Source: Microbacterium murale | Lineage (GTDB): Bacteria; Actinomycetota; Actinomycetes; Actinomycetales; Microbacteriaceae | Length of the DNA stretch: 64,000 nt | Direction of reading: 5' to 3' | NCBI RefSeq assembly: GCF_014635185.1 | Contig: NZ_BMCM01000002.1 | Span: forward strand, 62,001 to 126,000 | In this document: in pieces, positions 39,885 to 48,816 of the stretch | How positions within the stretch are numbered: the stretch's first letter is position 1 | Layout of the letters: every line of letters starts with the position of its first letter | Made by a program: the position numbers and the translations under genes | Notes under the pieces: model-generated | Seen by the model: the letters and a program-made list of their open reading frames with translations, nothing else | Databases searched by the model: none | Told to the model about the DNA's origin: nothing

Positions 39885-40612
39885 GCGTCGGTTCCCAGGG
39901 CGAGCGTGGACGCCTCGAACGCACGGCTGAGGTCGGTGGGCGCCAGATGGCCCGCATCCAGCCGGTAGTGCCTGCGAGCGCGCGCCGCCACATGAAGATC
40001 GTGTGTGATCGTCACCAGCGCAGCGTCGGTCTCCGTCGCCACTTCGTCCAGCAGCGCCATGATGGATGCCCCGGTGTCGATGTCGAGCGCGCCGGTGGGC
40101 TCGTCGGCGAGGATGAGCACCGGCTGTCGCACCAGAGCCCTGGCGATCGCGACCCGCTGCTGCTCGCCTCCGGAGAGCCGGTCGGCGATCTGATCGATGC
40201 GGTGGCCGAGCCCGACGCGCTCAAGCATGTCTGTCGCGATCGCACGCCGCTTCCAGAACAGCCGCCCTTTGGCGTGCCCGAGCGGCATCATCACATTGTC
40301 GAGCGCCGTGCGTCCGGCCAAGAGGTTGAACTGCTGGAAGACGAACCCCACATTGTCACCGCGCACCCTGTCGAGCCTTCCGCTGCGCATCTTGTGCACC
40401 GGTCGGCCCTCGAACGCGACGGTGCCCGTCGTCGGCGCGTCCAGCATCCCGAGGATGTTCAGCAACGTGGACTTTCCCGACCCCGACCGCCCGACGATCG
40501 AGACGTGATCTCCTGCACTGACCTCCAGGGTGACGCCGCGGAGGATCTCGAGTCGCGAGTCGTCCGCGAGGAGCACGCTCTTGGTGACCTCGTCCAGGGC
40601 GACCAGGGTCAC
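39881..40612 (-). CDS. MacB-type ABC transporter ATP-binding protein
   Basis: 243 residues from GTG 40612: Walker [10 protein letters not shown], the Q-loop FVFQQFNLL, signature [15 protein letters not shown], Walker [14 protein letters not shown] and the H-loop THD. The LolD/MacB subfamily is evident from length and sequence. The GTG overlaps the adaptor stop (GTGA, 40609-40612), which is why I prefer it to a slightly longer in-frame start at 40633. Confidence 0.94.
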   Translation of the reverse strand: MTLVALDEVTKSVLLADDSRLEILRGVTLEVSAGDHVSIVGRSGSGKSTLLNILGMLDAPTTGTVAFEGRPVHKMRSGRLDRVRGDNVGFVFQQFNLLAGRTALDNVMMPLGHAKGRLFWKRRAIATDMLERVGLGHRIDQIADRLSGGEQQRVAIARALVRQPVLILADEPTGALDIDTGASIMALLDEVATETDAALVTITHDLHVAARARRHYRLDAGHLAPTDLSRAFEASTLALGTDA

Positions 40613-41535
40613 CAGCTGGTTCCGCTCTCGCACTGCTCGACGCCGGGCGAGACCTCGTAGCAGAACTCCTCGACCGGAGCCAGGAACCCGGGCACGAACT
40701 GGCGGATCGTCTCGCCCTCTTCCAGCCCTTCGACCACTTCCACCATTGCGCCGTCATTCACTCCAAGAGTGACGGCGCGTTCCTCCGCTTCGCTGCCGTC
40801 TCCGGCATCCACCCACACGCTGCCGGTGCCCGAGCCGCCCTGCACAGCCGTGACGGGGATGACGAGGGCATCGTCGACCTGGCCGAGAGCGAGGTCCATC
40901 TGTGCCGGAAGTCCGGCGAAGACGACCTGATCGGTGGGAATCGAACAGCGCACGCTTGCCGTGCCCTCCGTGCTGACCTGCACCCGCACACCGGTGCACC
41001 CGAACGGAGCCGGGCCTCCCGTGATCGTCACGGTCGCATCCGTCGGTGCGCCCACGAGCCGGTAGAGCTGCACGGGCTCGACCGTCGCGAGCAGGTGGTA
41101 ACGGGCCGGGGTGAGGGTCGCCACCTCCGCGCCGACCGTGACGGTCTGCCCCTTGACGAGCGCGATCTCCGAGAGATCCCCCGCCTCCGGCGCCAAGATC
41201 TCGACGGTCTTCTGGGGATAGTCCTGCTTGACTGTGAACAGCAGCTGACCAGACGCGACTGCCGCGCCGTCTGCGACGTGCACGTCCGTCACTGTGCCGT
41301 TGATCTCCCCCCTCAGAGCGAAGGAATCGTCGCGAGCGATATTGCCGCTCAGGCTGAGCGCGTTGACCACGGATCCCCGCTCTACGGCGAGAACGGGGTC
41401 GGTGACGCCTGCTTCAGGGGTGACCTGTGCGTCGGCGGCGTCGGGGAAGAACGCCAGCTTGACGAGCGCGGCCGCGCAGAGTCCGAAGATGATCACGAGA
41501 AGCAGTGGGAAGACCCAACGACGCCAGACGATCAC
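40609..41535 (-). CDS. HlyD/MacA-like periplasmic-type adaptor of an ABC exporter
   Basis: 308 residues: N-terminal membrane anchor (about 8-30), a lipoyl-like hairpin domain split around residues 65-135 (GTVTDVHVADGAAVASGQLLFTV and KGQTVTVGAEVATL), and beta-barrel and membrane-proximal domains. The C-terminus has a cysteine pair (EEFCYEV, EQCESG) that could form a disulfide. First gene of the adaptor-ATPase-permease operon; GTG start. Confidence 0.88.
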   Translation of the reverse strand: MIVWRRWVFPLLLVIIFGLCAAALVKLAFFPDAADAQVTPEAGVTDPVLAVERGSVVNALSLSGNIARDDSFALRGEINGTVTDVHVADGAAVASGQLLFTVKQDYPQKTVEILAPEAGDLSEIALVKGQTVTVGAEVATLTPARYHLLATVEPVQLYRLVGAPTDATVTITGGPAPFGCTGVRVQVSTEGTASVRCSIPTDQVVFAGLPAQMDLALGQVDDALVIPVTAVQGGSGTGSVWVDAGDGSEAEERAVTLGVNDGAMVEVVEGLEEGETIRQFVPGFLAPVEEFCYEVSPGVEQCESGTSW

Positions 41536-41594
41536 GAAGGCCTTTCCGGCTGCGCCACCGTGACGCGTCCGCGATCAGCATAGCCAGAGAGAAC

Positions 41595-41801
41595 TCAGGC
41601 GCGCATCGCCTCGTGACGCACGACGATCCAGCCGGTCGGCACGGACACCCGCTCTGCATGCTGCGCACACAGATCATGCGCGTTGGGATGGTTCGTGCCC
41701 CCCAGCGGACCGAGTGCGGCCATCTGGTCGCCGTAGTCGTAGGTGAGCGTCGCCACGGCCTCACGGGCGCAGGTGACCTTCGAGCAGAGTCGTCCGTCCA
41801 T
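41595..41801 (-). CDS. DUF3499 family protein
   Basis: 68 residues with a zinc-ribbon-like set of cysteines and histidines (RLCSKVTC, HDLCAQHAERV) and the family segment AVATLTYDYGDQMAALGPL. Orthologous to M. tuberculosis Rv3258c by context: it adjoins the metallopeptidase-like gene and the whiB2 region. TACGCT (41809-41814), seven bases before ATG 41801, sets the start; upstream in-frame ATGs would extend into the divergent promoter. Function unknown. Confidence 0.85.
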   Translation of the reverse strand: MDGRLCSKVTCAREAVATLTYDYGDQMAALGPLGGTNHPNAHDLCAQHAERVSVPTGWIVVRHEAMRA

Positions 41802-41808
41802 CTGTGCC

Positions 41809-41862
41809 AGCGTAGAACGCTCCGCGGTCTCCGACCGGATGCCGCGCGGGACGCCATAGACT
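41809..41862. promoter_or_regulatory. Divergent pair of leaderless promoters
   Basis: TACGCT (41814-41809) reads left to the DUF3499 gene and TAGACT (41857-41862) reads right to the metallopeptidase-like gene. Both end six or seven bases before their start codons and are only 42 bases apart. Confidence 0.6.
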
Positions 41863-41868
41863 TTCGTC

Positions 41869-42300
41869 ATGCCCCGTCGTCGGTCCGATCGCACCAGTGC
41901 AGCGCCCCGTCGTGGGGCACGGCACGGCCGTCATGGACGTCTCGGACGCAGTGAGGTCGTGCGTCCGCCGCTGCCTCCGCTGGAGGGGCGCGTGGAGCGG
42001 TTCGATGTCACGATCGGCACCGCAGTGGAGTTCCTGCGGGGCACGTGGCCGGAGCTGCAGGAAGTGCGCTTCGAGATCGGCGCGCTGCCGCCTAGCCCCG
42101 ACACGACAGGGATCCCGCGCTGGCACATCGATCGTGAGGGCCGCCGGATCGTACTGTTCCGCATCCCGATAGAGCGGCTGCTTCCCCCTGGACATGACGA
42201 CGCGATGCACCGCCGCATCGCGATCGAGAGCGCGGTCTTCCGTGCTGCTGCAGAGTACGTCGGCAAGGATCCGTGGGAGTTCGGCCCCGATCAGGGATAG
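41869..42300 (+). CDS. Metallopeptidase-family (zincin-like, Rv3259-type) protein, probably inactive
   Basis: 143 residues: a basic N-terminal extension (1-32) and a domain like the small zincin family PF06262 (FDVTIGTAVEFLRGTWPELQEVRFEIGALP, then RRIVLFRIPIERL). The position where the family keeps HExxH reads IAIESAVFRAAAEYVG, with no zinc-binding histidines. Synteny with DUF3499 and whiB2 matches the Rv3258c-Rv3259-whiB2 order. Leaderless start after TAGACT. Confidence 0.82.
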   Translation: MPRRRSDRTSAAPRRGARHGRHGRLGRSEVVRPPLPPLEGRVERFDVTIGTAVEFLRGTWPELQEVRFEIGALPPSPDTTGIPRWHIDREGRRIVLFRIPIERLLPPGHDDAMHRRIAIESAVFRAAAEYVGKDPWEFGPDQG

Positions 42301-43679
42301 ACGGTCACGGCGTCGGCGGCAGCCGCGCCCGACCAGATCGGCCAGCCCGCGATCGCGTTCGTGCCCGCCATGTTGATCGCGGCGTGCACCGGAGCATCCA
42401 TCGTCAGCGAGTACGTGCTGCCCTCGGAGACATCGACGGCAGCGGTGCCGCCTGCAGGAATCGCGATCTCCTGTGCCGCACCGCCCGCGGTGGGTGTGAG
42501 AGTGGCCGAGGCCGCTGCGTCACCGGAATTGATCAGATGGATGCGCGGACGCGGGCCGTTCGGCACGGCGATGAGCACCTCGCTCGAAAGCTCAGGCGCC
42601 GGCGTCATCCATGCGAAGTCGGCACCCGCGCCGATGCCGGTGACCTGGCGGACGGCTCCGACCAACGGCGCATCGGCTGTGACCTCGACGGTGTACACGC
42701 CGGTGTCCAGCCCATCAAGGTTCACCTCCGCCGGGATCCCCGCATCCAGCGGGACCGAGAGCTGCCGCACCACCTCATCGTCCGATCGGACAGTGATGTC
42801 CGCCTGTCCGCCTTGGTCGGTCGCCATCAGCCGGAGCAGGGCGACAGGGTAATCAGGGTTCTTGACGAGCACCTGAACACCCGCGAACGTGAGGTCCGTG
42901 CGCGGAGCACCGGCAGTGTCCTGCAGGTCGATTCCAGACGGGTCGAGCGTGCGGATGAGCGAGGACTGCAGTACCGCGCGCAGCGGTGCACCGGCGGCGG
43001 TGACGCGCACGACGGGCTGCTGAAGTCCCGCCGCGACAGATGCCAGGGGCACAGCGAGTTGAGTGCCGGCCGGCACGAGCGTCGTGGTCGACGACTGCTC
43101 ACCTCCGAACACCGTGATCGTCGCCGTGGCGGTGACGTCGCCGGGATTGGACAGGATGATGAGGTCGCTCGTTCCGGTCTCGACGGTGCCGCCGACGAGC
43201 CATGACTCGGTGCTCGGCTCGCGGCATGCGCTGCCTGCCAGACCGGAGAGGTCTTCGGCTGCCAGCGAGATCGACTCCGCGGCGGCGATCAATGCGGCGG
43301 AACCCTGATCGGGGCTGCCGACGATCTTGCTCGGGCCGGACGCTGGACCGCTGAAATCGGCGGTGAGCAGATCCGAGGCGGAGAGCTCGGAGCTCTCACT
43401 TGCGCCGACGCTGTCGCGTGTCAGGGCGAAGTCACCTGCGGACGACATCTGACCGGCATTCTGCGTATTGCGGCCGATCGCCCGGAAGTCGCCGGTGCAC
43501 ACGAGCGTCGAGTCGCCCGCGGTCGGCGTCACCGAGACCTGAGCGGGCTCGTTCATCACGCCTGGCCACGGCAGAGCGACGGCAGCCGTCACTCCCACCA
43601 CGCAGCCACCAGCGACTATCGCTCCGACGAGGAGCCTGGCGCCGGTCGCGACGACACGGATCGCACGGTTCTGAGTCAT
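42291..43679 (-). CDS. DUF5719 family extracytoplasmic protein
   Basis: 462 residues with an N-terminal membrane anchor or signal segment (about 12-35) and an all-beta external region. Ig-like repeats are suggested by SNPGDVTATATITVFGG and INSGDAAASATLTPTAGG, two related stretches in the two halves. It is translationally linked (ATGA) to the upstream giant glycosyltransferase, so it may act with it at the cell surface. The 3' end overlaps the convergent metallopeptidase-like gene by 10 bases. Confidence 0.84.
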   Translation of the reverse strand: MTQNRAIRVVATGARLLVGAIVAGGCVVGVTAAVALPWPGVMNEPAQVSVTPTAGDSTLVCTGDFRAIGRNTQNAGQMSSAGDFALTRDSVGASESSELSASDLLTADFSGPASGPSKIVGSPDQGSAALIAAAESISLAAEDLSGLAGSACREPSTESWLVGGTVETGTSDLIILSNPGDVTATATITVFGGEQSSTTTLVPAGTQLAVPLASVAAGLQQPVVRVTAAGAPLRAVLQSSLIRTLDPSGIDLQDTAGAPRTDLTFAGVQVLVKNPDYPVALLRLMATDQGGQADITVRSDDEVVRQLSVPLDAGIPAEVNLDGLDTGVYTVEVTADAPLVGAVRQVTGIGAGADFAWMTPAPELSSEVLIAVPNGPRPRIHLINSGDAAASATLTPTAGGAAQEIAIPAGGTAAVDVSEGSTYSLTMDAPVHAAINMAGTNAIAGWPIWSGAAAADAVTVYP

Positions 43680-46600
43680 CGCTCCTTCTCCCGGTCGGTG
43701 CTGTCTTCAGGATCGCTGCTCTGCCCCGGTTCGGGTTCCTCGAGCGCGTCCTCGTCGGCCGCGGTCCCGTCGTCGTCTCGGACGGCTTCGTCGTCTCGGA
43801 CGGCTTCGTCGTCTCGGACGGCTTCGTCGTCTCGGACGGCTTCGTCGCCGGCATCCGCCGTCTCGTCGTTCCGCTGCGGATCGCCGACCTCGTCATCCTC
43901 GTCGCGCCGCCGGCTCTCGTCCGGATGCTCATCGTGCAGCTGATCGTCGAGGCGTCTGGGGAGCACGATCGGCTCTTCGGGCGAGCGCCCGACGATGCGC
44001 GACTGGGCGCGCGCGGCCCGCCTGGAGGATCGGGTGGGGATGGCGAGCAGGAGCGCCGCGAACAGGACGATCAACTGCAGTGTGGTGACCGCGGTGGCCG
44101 TGCCTTCCTGCACATTGCTGAGGCCCACCCGCTCTGAGGGCGTGGCCTCGAGGCGCCAGAGCACGCCCTTGTCCGTCGCCCCGACCTTCACGAAGCCGGC
44201 GCGCTGGTCCAGCGCGGTGATCGCTGCCACTCGGAAGGCGCGCGCGGCATCCGACTCTTCGGTGTCGACCTGATCGAGAAGGACGAAATGGATGCCGTGA
44301 GCGGCGAGTTCGGCCGCCGCGTCGAAGGTGCGCGTGGAGAGCAGATCCACCGACAGCGCGCTGATGTCGGTTCCCTGCGGCGTGGTGGCGGTGCTGAGCA
44401 TCGTCGTCTGCGCGCCCAGCGTCTCGCTCGCACCCCACACGACCTCGGCCGCCAGTCCGCCATCGTTCTGCGGAATGAGCATGAGGGTCGCGATCTCGCG
44501 GTCGCCCTTCGCCTCGGCCGCGACGAATGCAGGAAGAGTGCTCTCCGGCCCATCGGTGAGCACGGTGCGATCGGTGTGCAGAGCGGTGAGCGCCGGCACT
44601 GCGCAGAGCGCGAGCGCGAGGCCGGCGACGGTGACGGCGGCCACGCGAAGATTCGGCAGCGTCACCGCGGTGTCGAGTGTGACCAGGGCCGCGCCGACGA
44701 CCCCGACCCAGGCGAGGCTCAAGCCGGTGCCGGGCCAGATCTCGACCGGCACGCCATGCGCGAAGCTGACGACCACGCCGACGGCGACGAATGCCGTCGC
44801 GAGGCCCGTCATCGCGACACCGAGAAGGGTGATGCCCGCGCCCCACCGAGGCGCGATCGCCGCGGCCAGAGCGAGCAGCGCGATCGGCACGATGAGCAGC
44901 GGAGCCCAGACGGCGACGGCCGGGTCGATCACTTCGGTCCAGCCAGCGAGGTCAGACGTCGGGAATCCGGTCGCCAGCAGCAACCGTCCTGCACTGTCGG
45001 CTGCGACCTGCGGACCGGCCCACGCCAGCCCTGGATCGGCGAAGATTGCCCACAGGTTGCCTCCACGCACCTGCCAGATCACCAACGGCGCGAACAGCAC
45101 TGCGGTGGGGGCGAGCATCCAGAGCAGACGGACTGCACCATGGAACCAGCCGCGGGTCAGCACGATCACGAGGGCAGTGGCCCAGAGCAGGCCGAGGGCC
45201 GGAGCGAGTGCCGGCGCGCATGCGAGTACGGCGGCGAGAATGATGGATGCCGCGCCGGCGGCACCCCATGAACGATGCGCGACGACTGCGGCGTGGAAGA
45301 GCCACGGCAGCAGCAGATGCAGCAGGACGGCAGCCGGTCGCCCCTCGACCAGCGCGGTGAGGAAAGTCGGCGCGAGAGCCCATGCGACGCCACCGAAGAT
45401 GCGCAGTCCGCCGCGGTCGGTGATCCGTGTCGCCGCGAACCAGCCTCCGAGCACAGCAAGAGGAAGGGCGAGCAGCCAGAGCAGCACGATCGAGAACGAT
45501 GGAGCACCGGCCCACAGAGTACCGAGCACGGCGAGGACCCCGGAGAACGGATCTGCAGGGCCGACGACGCCGACTCCGATGCCGCGTTGTCCCCATGCCG
45601 CGTCCTCCCAGAGCGCGGCGACGGTGTTGCGCAGGGGCAGCAGGGCGCCCCCGCCGATCGCCGGCCACGCCAGCAGCGTGAAGAATGACGCGACGCCGAC
45701 GACGAGCGCGCCGAGCACCGCCCAGGCACCACCGCCCGAGAAGAAATTCAGCTCACTGAGTGCGCCGCCCTCGCTGCCGTGACCGTCGTCGAGGCGTCGA
45801 TGAAGCTGCGCGCGCGTCATGCGCAGCGGGGCGATGCTCGACCAGTTGGCGGTGCGGGAGGTGCGGATGCTCCGCCGCGAATGCGCGACGGCGCCGACAC
45901 GGACCATCGCCATGATGGCTGCGCCCCACTCGGGGAGAACGGATGCCGGACGTTTGCCGATCAGGTGCACAATGGTGCGCCACAGCGCCAGCGGCAGCAG
46001 CGACAGCCAGTGCAGCGGCACGGTTGCCGCCGGCGCGTAGGAGAGGCGGCGGTGCAGCTGTGCGAGCCGCGTGACGTACGCGCGTTGTGCGGCGTTGCGC
46101 GGGAGGCCGGCGGGCCCGTCCGGGTGCACGGACACGCGCGCGCTCGGTGCCAGCACGACACGAGCTCCGGAGAGTCGTGCACGCACGCCGAGGTCGAGTC
46201 CTTCGTCCGCACCAGCGAGGGCGGGGTCGGGTCGCAGCCGATCACGCACCTCGCTGCGGATCAGGATGCCGCGGATGTCTGCGCCGAGCGCATCGTCGCC
46301 CCGGTCGTGCTGACCCTGATCGAGTTCGCCAGCGGCGAGCTCGACGGTGCGGCCGAGCGTGGTCATGGTGACACCGAGCGATACGAGCTCGCGTTCGTTG
46401 TCGACGTTCACGAGCTTGGGCGCCGCGAACGCCGCGGACGGCGAGCGCTCCAGTGCACCAGCGAGTTGCGCGAGCGCCTGCGGATGCGGTGCGGTGTCGT
46501 GGGCGAGCAGCCACACGGCAGCGCCTTCGGCCACGCGCGGGCGAGCGAGTTCGACGGCCTCGGCGTACGAGGTTCCGCCGCGTGCTTGGATGATGCCTTC

Positions 46601-46777
46601 CACAACGACCGCCACGGCGTCGCTGGCGCGCACATCCGAGCCGTCACCGCACACGACCAGTGTGACTGCATCGGCGCGTCGGGTCTGGAGAGTCAGCGCG
46701 TCGAGTGTTCGCAGCAGCTGTGCACGCGCGGATGAACCGGGGCGCGCGACGATGATGGCATGAACTGGGGTAGGCAT
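43676..46777 (-). CDS. Giant membrane glycosyltransferase (family 2 N-terminus)
   Basis: 1033 residues. An N-terminal GT2 domain (1-240; HAIIVARPG, VWLLAHDTAPHPQALAQL in the place of the DxD region) is joined to a long membrane part with about twelve helices (345-720) and an extracytoplasmic domain, then a final helix (about 925-945) and a charged cytoplasmic tail with DEAVRD repeats. The arrangement suggests glycan synthesis at the membrane with a GT-C-like half. TAGGCT (46787-46792) is nine bases before the ATG. It heads an operon with DUF5719. Acceptor and sugar are unknown. Confidence 0.82.
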   Translation of the reverse strand: MPTPVHAIIVARPGSSARAQLLRTLDALTLQTRRADAVTLVVCGDGSDVRASDAVAVVVEGIIQARGGTSYAEAVELARPRVAEGAAVWLLAHDTAPHPQALAQLAGALERSPSAAFAAPKLVNVDNERELVSLGVTMTTLGRTVELAAGELDQGQHDRGDDALGADIRGILIRSEVRDRLRPDPALAGADEGLDLGVRARLSGARVVLAPSARVSVHPDGPAGLPRNAAQRAYVTRLAQLHRRLSYAPAATVPLHWLSLLPLALWRTIVHLIGKRPASVLPEWGAAIMAMVRVGAVAHSRRSIRTSRTANWSSIAPLRMTRAQLHRRLDDGHGSEGGALSELNFFSGGGAWAVLGALVVGVASFFTLLAWPAIGGGALLPLRNTVAALWEDAAWGQRGIGVGVVGPADPFSGVLAVLGTLWAGAPSFSIVLLWLLALPLAVLGGWFAATRITDRGGLRIFGGVAWALAPTFLTALVEGRPAAVLLHLLLPWLFHAAVVAHRSWGAAGAASIILAAVLACAPALAPALGLLWATALVIVLTRGWFHGAVRLLWMLAPTAVLFAPLVIWQVRGGNLWAIFADPGLAWAGPQVAADSAGRLLLATGFPTSDLAGWTEVIDPAVAVWAPLLIVPIALLALAAAIAPRWGAGITLLGVAMTGLATAFVAVGVVVSFAHGVPVEIWPGTGLSLAWVGVVGAALVTLDTAVTLPNLRVAAVTVAGLALALCAVPALTALHTDRTVLTDGPESTLPAFVAAEAKGDREIATLMLIPQNDGGLAAEVVWGASETLGAQTTMLSTATTPQGTDISALSVDLLSTRTFDAAAELAAHGIHFVLLDQVDTEESDAARAFRVAAITALDQRAGFVKVGATDKGVLWRLEATPSERVGLSNVQEGTATAVTTLQLIVLFAALLLAIPTRSSRRAARAQSRIVGRSPEEPIVLPRRLDDQLHDEHPDESRRRDEDDEVGDPQRNDETADAGDEAVRDDEAVRDDEAVRDDEAVRDDDGTAADEDALEEPEPGQSSDPEDSTDREKER
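43772..43843. repeat. Four perfect 18-bp tandem repeats (in-frame VNTR)
   Basis: Four identical 18-base units encode (DEAVRD)4 in the cytoplasmic tail of the giant glycosyltransferase. Their identity implies recent expansion or homogenisation. Confidence 0.9.
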
Positions 46778-46851
46778 GGCCTGGTCAGCCTATGCTCTGA
46801 CTTCGACGGCCACGGTCACCGCGCCCGGCGTGCCTGCCAAGCGGTGCGCGA

Positions 46852-47169
46852 TCAGCCGGCGCTGCGCTTGAGCTTGCGGCGCTCGCGCTCGCTGAGCCCG
46901 CCCCAGATGCCGAAGCGCTCGTCGTTGTTCAGCGCATACTCGAGGCATTCGCCCCGCACGTCGCACGACGAGCAGATCCGCTTCGCGTCACGTGTCGAGC
47001 CGCCCTTCTCGGGGAAGAACGCCTCAGGGTCGGTCTGGGAGCACAGTGCATCTGTCTGCCATGACAGGGTGCTCTCCTCGTCGGGCTCTGCGCGCCTGAC
47101 CCCGGGAACCCCGAGATTGACCGGATCAACAAACCAGTTCTCGGGAACGTCGGAACGGTAACCCGTCAT
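46852..47169 (-). CDS. whiB2: WhiB2/WhmD-type iron-sulfur regulator
   Basis: 105 residues. The four cluster cysteines are in ALCSQ, RICSSC and GECLEY, followed by FGIWGGLSERERRKLKR. The N-terminal extension of about 40 residues separates it from WhiB1. WhiB2 (WhmD, Streptomyces WhiB) is required for septation together with WhiA-type regulators. AAGGAG lies nine bases before ATG 47169; an upstream start at 47202 would include the Shine-Dalgarno in the coding region. Confidence 0.94.
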   Translation of the reverse strand: MTGYRSDVPENWFVDPVNLGVPGVRRAEPDEESTLSWQTDALCSQTDPEAFFPEKGGSTRDAKRICSSCDVRGECLEYALNNDERFGIWGGLSERERRKLKRSAG

Positions 47170-47219
47170 GTCGCTCTCCTTGCCCTTCAGAATGCCCCCC
47201 ACCGGGCCTTGCTGAACTA

Positions 47220-47248
47220 ATTACACCCGTGTCATTCGCTGCGGTCAA
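47220..47248 (-). promoter_or_regulatory. whiB2 promoter
   Basis: TTGACC (47248-47243), a 17-base spacer and TGTAAT (47225-47220) form one of the best SigA-type promoters in the window, about 45 bases upstream of the whiB2 ATG. Confidence 0.75.
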
Positions 47249-47266
47249 GTCGCAGATAGTAAAGCC

Positions 47267-47281
47267 TCAATCGACGATTGA
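47267..47281. promoter_or_regulatory. 15-bp palindrome upstream of the whiB2 promoter
   Basis: A perfect inverted repeat with one central base (47267-47281) lies 18 bases upstream of the whiB2 -35, a position suited to an activator or repressor. No known factor is assigned. Confidence 0.45.
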
Positions 47282-47373
47282 AGGTTCACGGCGTGTCTAC
47301 GGCGTGTCGTGTCAGTCGGAACTCAGCACGGCGAGCCCCCGGGCGTGTCGGATCGGGAGAACGTCGTGTGCCA

Positions 47374-48729
47374 TCAGGAGAACTGCACGTGGGTCTGCGG
47401 GTGATCTATGAAGACCAGACCGTGCGGACTCGTCCACTCGATCCTTCCGCCGGAAAGCTGGCGCGCCGCCCATCGATACTTCACATCGACGTCGGGATGT
47501 TTGAGCGAATGGTGCCGCCGACACAGGTGGCTGAGGTTCTCGCACGATGTCGCGCCGCCCCTGCTGTGCTCGTGCGTGTGATCGAGATCGCATCGCCTGA
47601 CCGAACCGGCGCAGCCGGGGAAGCGGCAGCGGCCGTCTCGTGCTCTCAGGTATCGCCGCATCTCGGCGGTCGGTCGATAACGGTCCGTCGCCATCACGAT
47701 TCCGGAGTATCCGTCGAGATACAGGCGATCCCAGCCCGGCGCGACGCCAGCAATCTCTCGGATGAGGTCGGCATCAACCGGGCCGATGCCGGACAGATCG
47801 GCCGGAGCATCGGAAGCGCCCGCCAGGGCCGCAGCAGGAATCGTCACTTGAACGTGGCCCCGTACTGCCTCAGCGCCTGCCGCAGTCACCGTCTCTGCAG
47901 ATGCGGCGAGCAGCAGATCGATCATGACGTCGGCTCGCGCCTGATCCATGGTGCGAGGGTCGTCGTGAGGAGCGCCCACGCCGTCTTCGCCGTCGTACAC
48001 CCAGTCTCCCGGTATCAGTGACTCGTCTTCCCACGTGATCGGCTCCTTCTCGGCTTCGCCGAGCGAGGGGTGGGTCTCGGACGAGTTCGGGTCGCGCGCC
48101 AGCCTCGCGAGGCCGCTCGCACGGTCGACCGCGGCATGCGCCAGTACCGAGGAAGTCAGGATGTGCAGTTCGGCCTGTCCGTCGTCGAAGTCATCCACCC
48201 AGACACGACGGGCCTCATGCCCCTTCTTCCTCCGTTCGGCTGCGCTGGCGCCTCCGTGCTTGGCCGCCAGCATCCGCGCCACCGCCCTGACGCGGTTCGG
48301 GCTCTCTCCCGAGGCGTAATCGACGGCAGCGAGCTCGTAGGCGAAGCGATCGGCCTGATCGGAGATCTGGGCCCCTGCGTCGGTGATGATGCGCGCATGC
48401 GTGGGACTGATCTGCGCGCTCTCGAGCGCCTGGAACGTCACGGGGAAGTTCGCCACGAGGCTGTAGGCGTGCCACATGGCCGACTCCATGGTGCGAGACG
48501 AGATTCTTCCCGCGGCACTGAACTCGGCGACGAGCGAGCGCACGGGAATGTCGCGCATGTCTTCGGTGCCGGTGCGCTTCTCGCGCTCGTCAAGTGCTTC
48601 GGTGAATGCCTCGTGAAGCAGAGAGGCCTCCCGTGCGTGCAGTCGCGCCTTCTCTGCCTGAATCTCGAGCCACGCAGACATGCTCGCCGACGCCGTGTCC
48701 GGCGGAGCGGGAGCTGTCATCGTTGGCAT
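47374..48729 (-). CDS. DUF222/HNH endonuclease domain protein (13E12 type)
   Basis: 451 residues: an N-terminal DUF222 region (about 20-330) and a C-terminal HNH nuclease motif (RDGRCRFPGCAGSVRRCDLDHTHEHSRGG, then LCRRHHSLKH) with paired cysteines and the catalytic DH. Such proteins occur in many divergent copies in Microbacteriaceae and mycobacteria; their role, often suspected in mobile-element or DNA processing, is unproven. TAATCT (48736-48741) six bases before the ATG gives a leaderless start. The gene sits between whiB2 and manA, which are closer neighbours in related genomes. Confidence 0.9.
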   Translation of the reverse strand: MPTMTAPAPPDTASASMSAWLEIQAEKARLHAREASLLHEAFTEALDEREKRTGTEDMRDIPVRSLVAEFSAAGRISSRTMESAMWHAYSLVANFPVTFQALESAQISPTHARIITDAGAQISDQADRFAYELAAVDYASGESPNRVRAVARMLAAKHGGASAAERRKKGHEARRVWVDDFDDGQAELHILTSSVLAHAAVDRASGLARLARDPNSSETHPSLGEAEKEPITWEDESLIPGDWVYDGEDGVGAPHDDPRTMDQARADVMIDLLLAASAETVTAAGAEAVRGHVQVTIPAAALAGASDAPADLSGIGPVDADLIREIAGVAPGWDRLYLDGYSGIVMATDRYRPTAEMRRYLRARDGRCRFPGCAGSVRRCDLDHTHEHSRGGATSCENLSHLCRRHHSLKHPDVDVKYRWAARQLSGGRIEWTSPHGLVFIDHPQTHVQFS

Positions 48730-48816
48730 GCAACCAGATTAGTACATCCATTCGATTTCAGTCAAGCCCGACTCGAGTTTTGTTTCGAACCATTCAAGTG
48801 GCTGACGAACACGCGA

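Noticed and set aside
43772-43843. Direct repeats as a possible CRISPR array
   Set aside because: The units are contiguous, without spacers, and lie in frame inside a gene.
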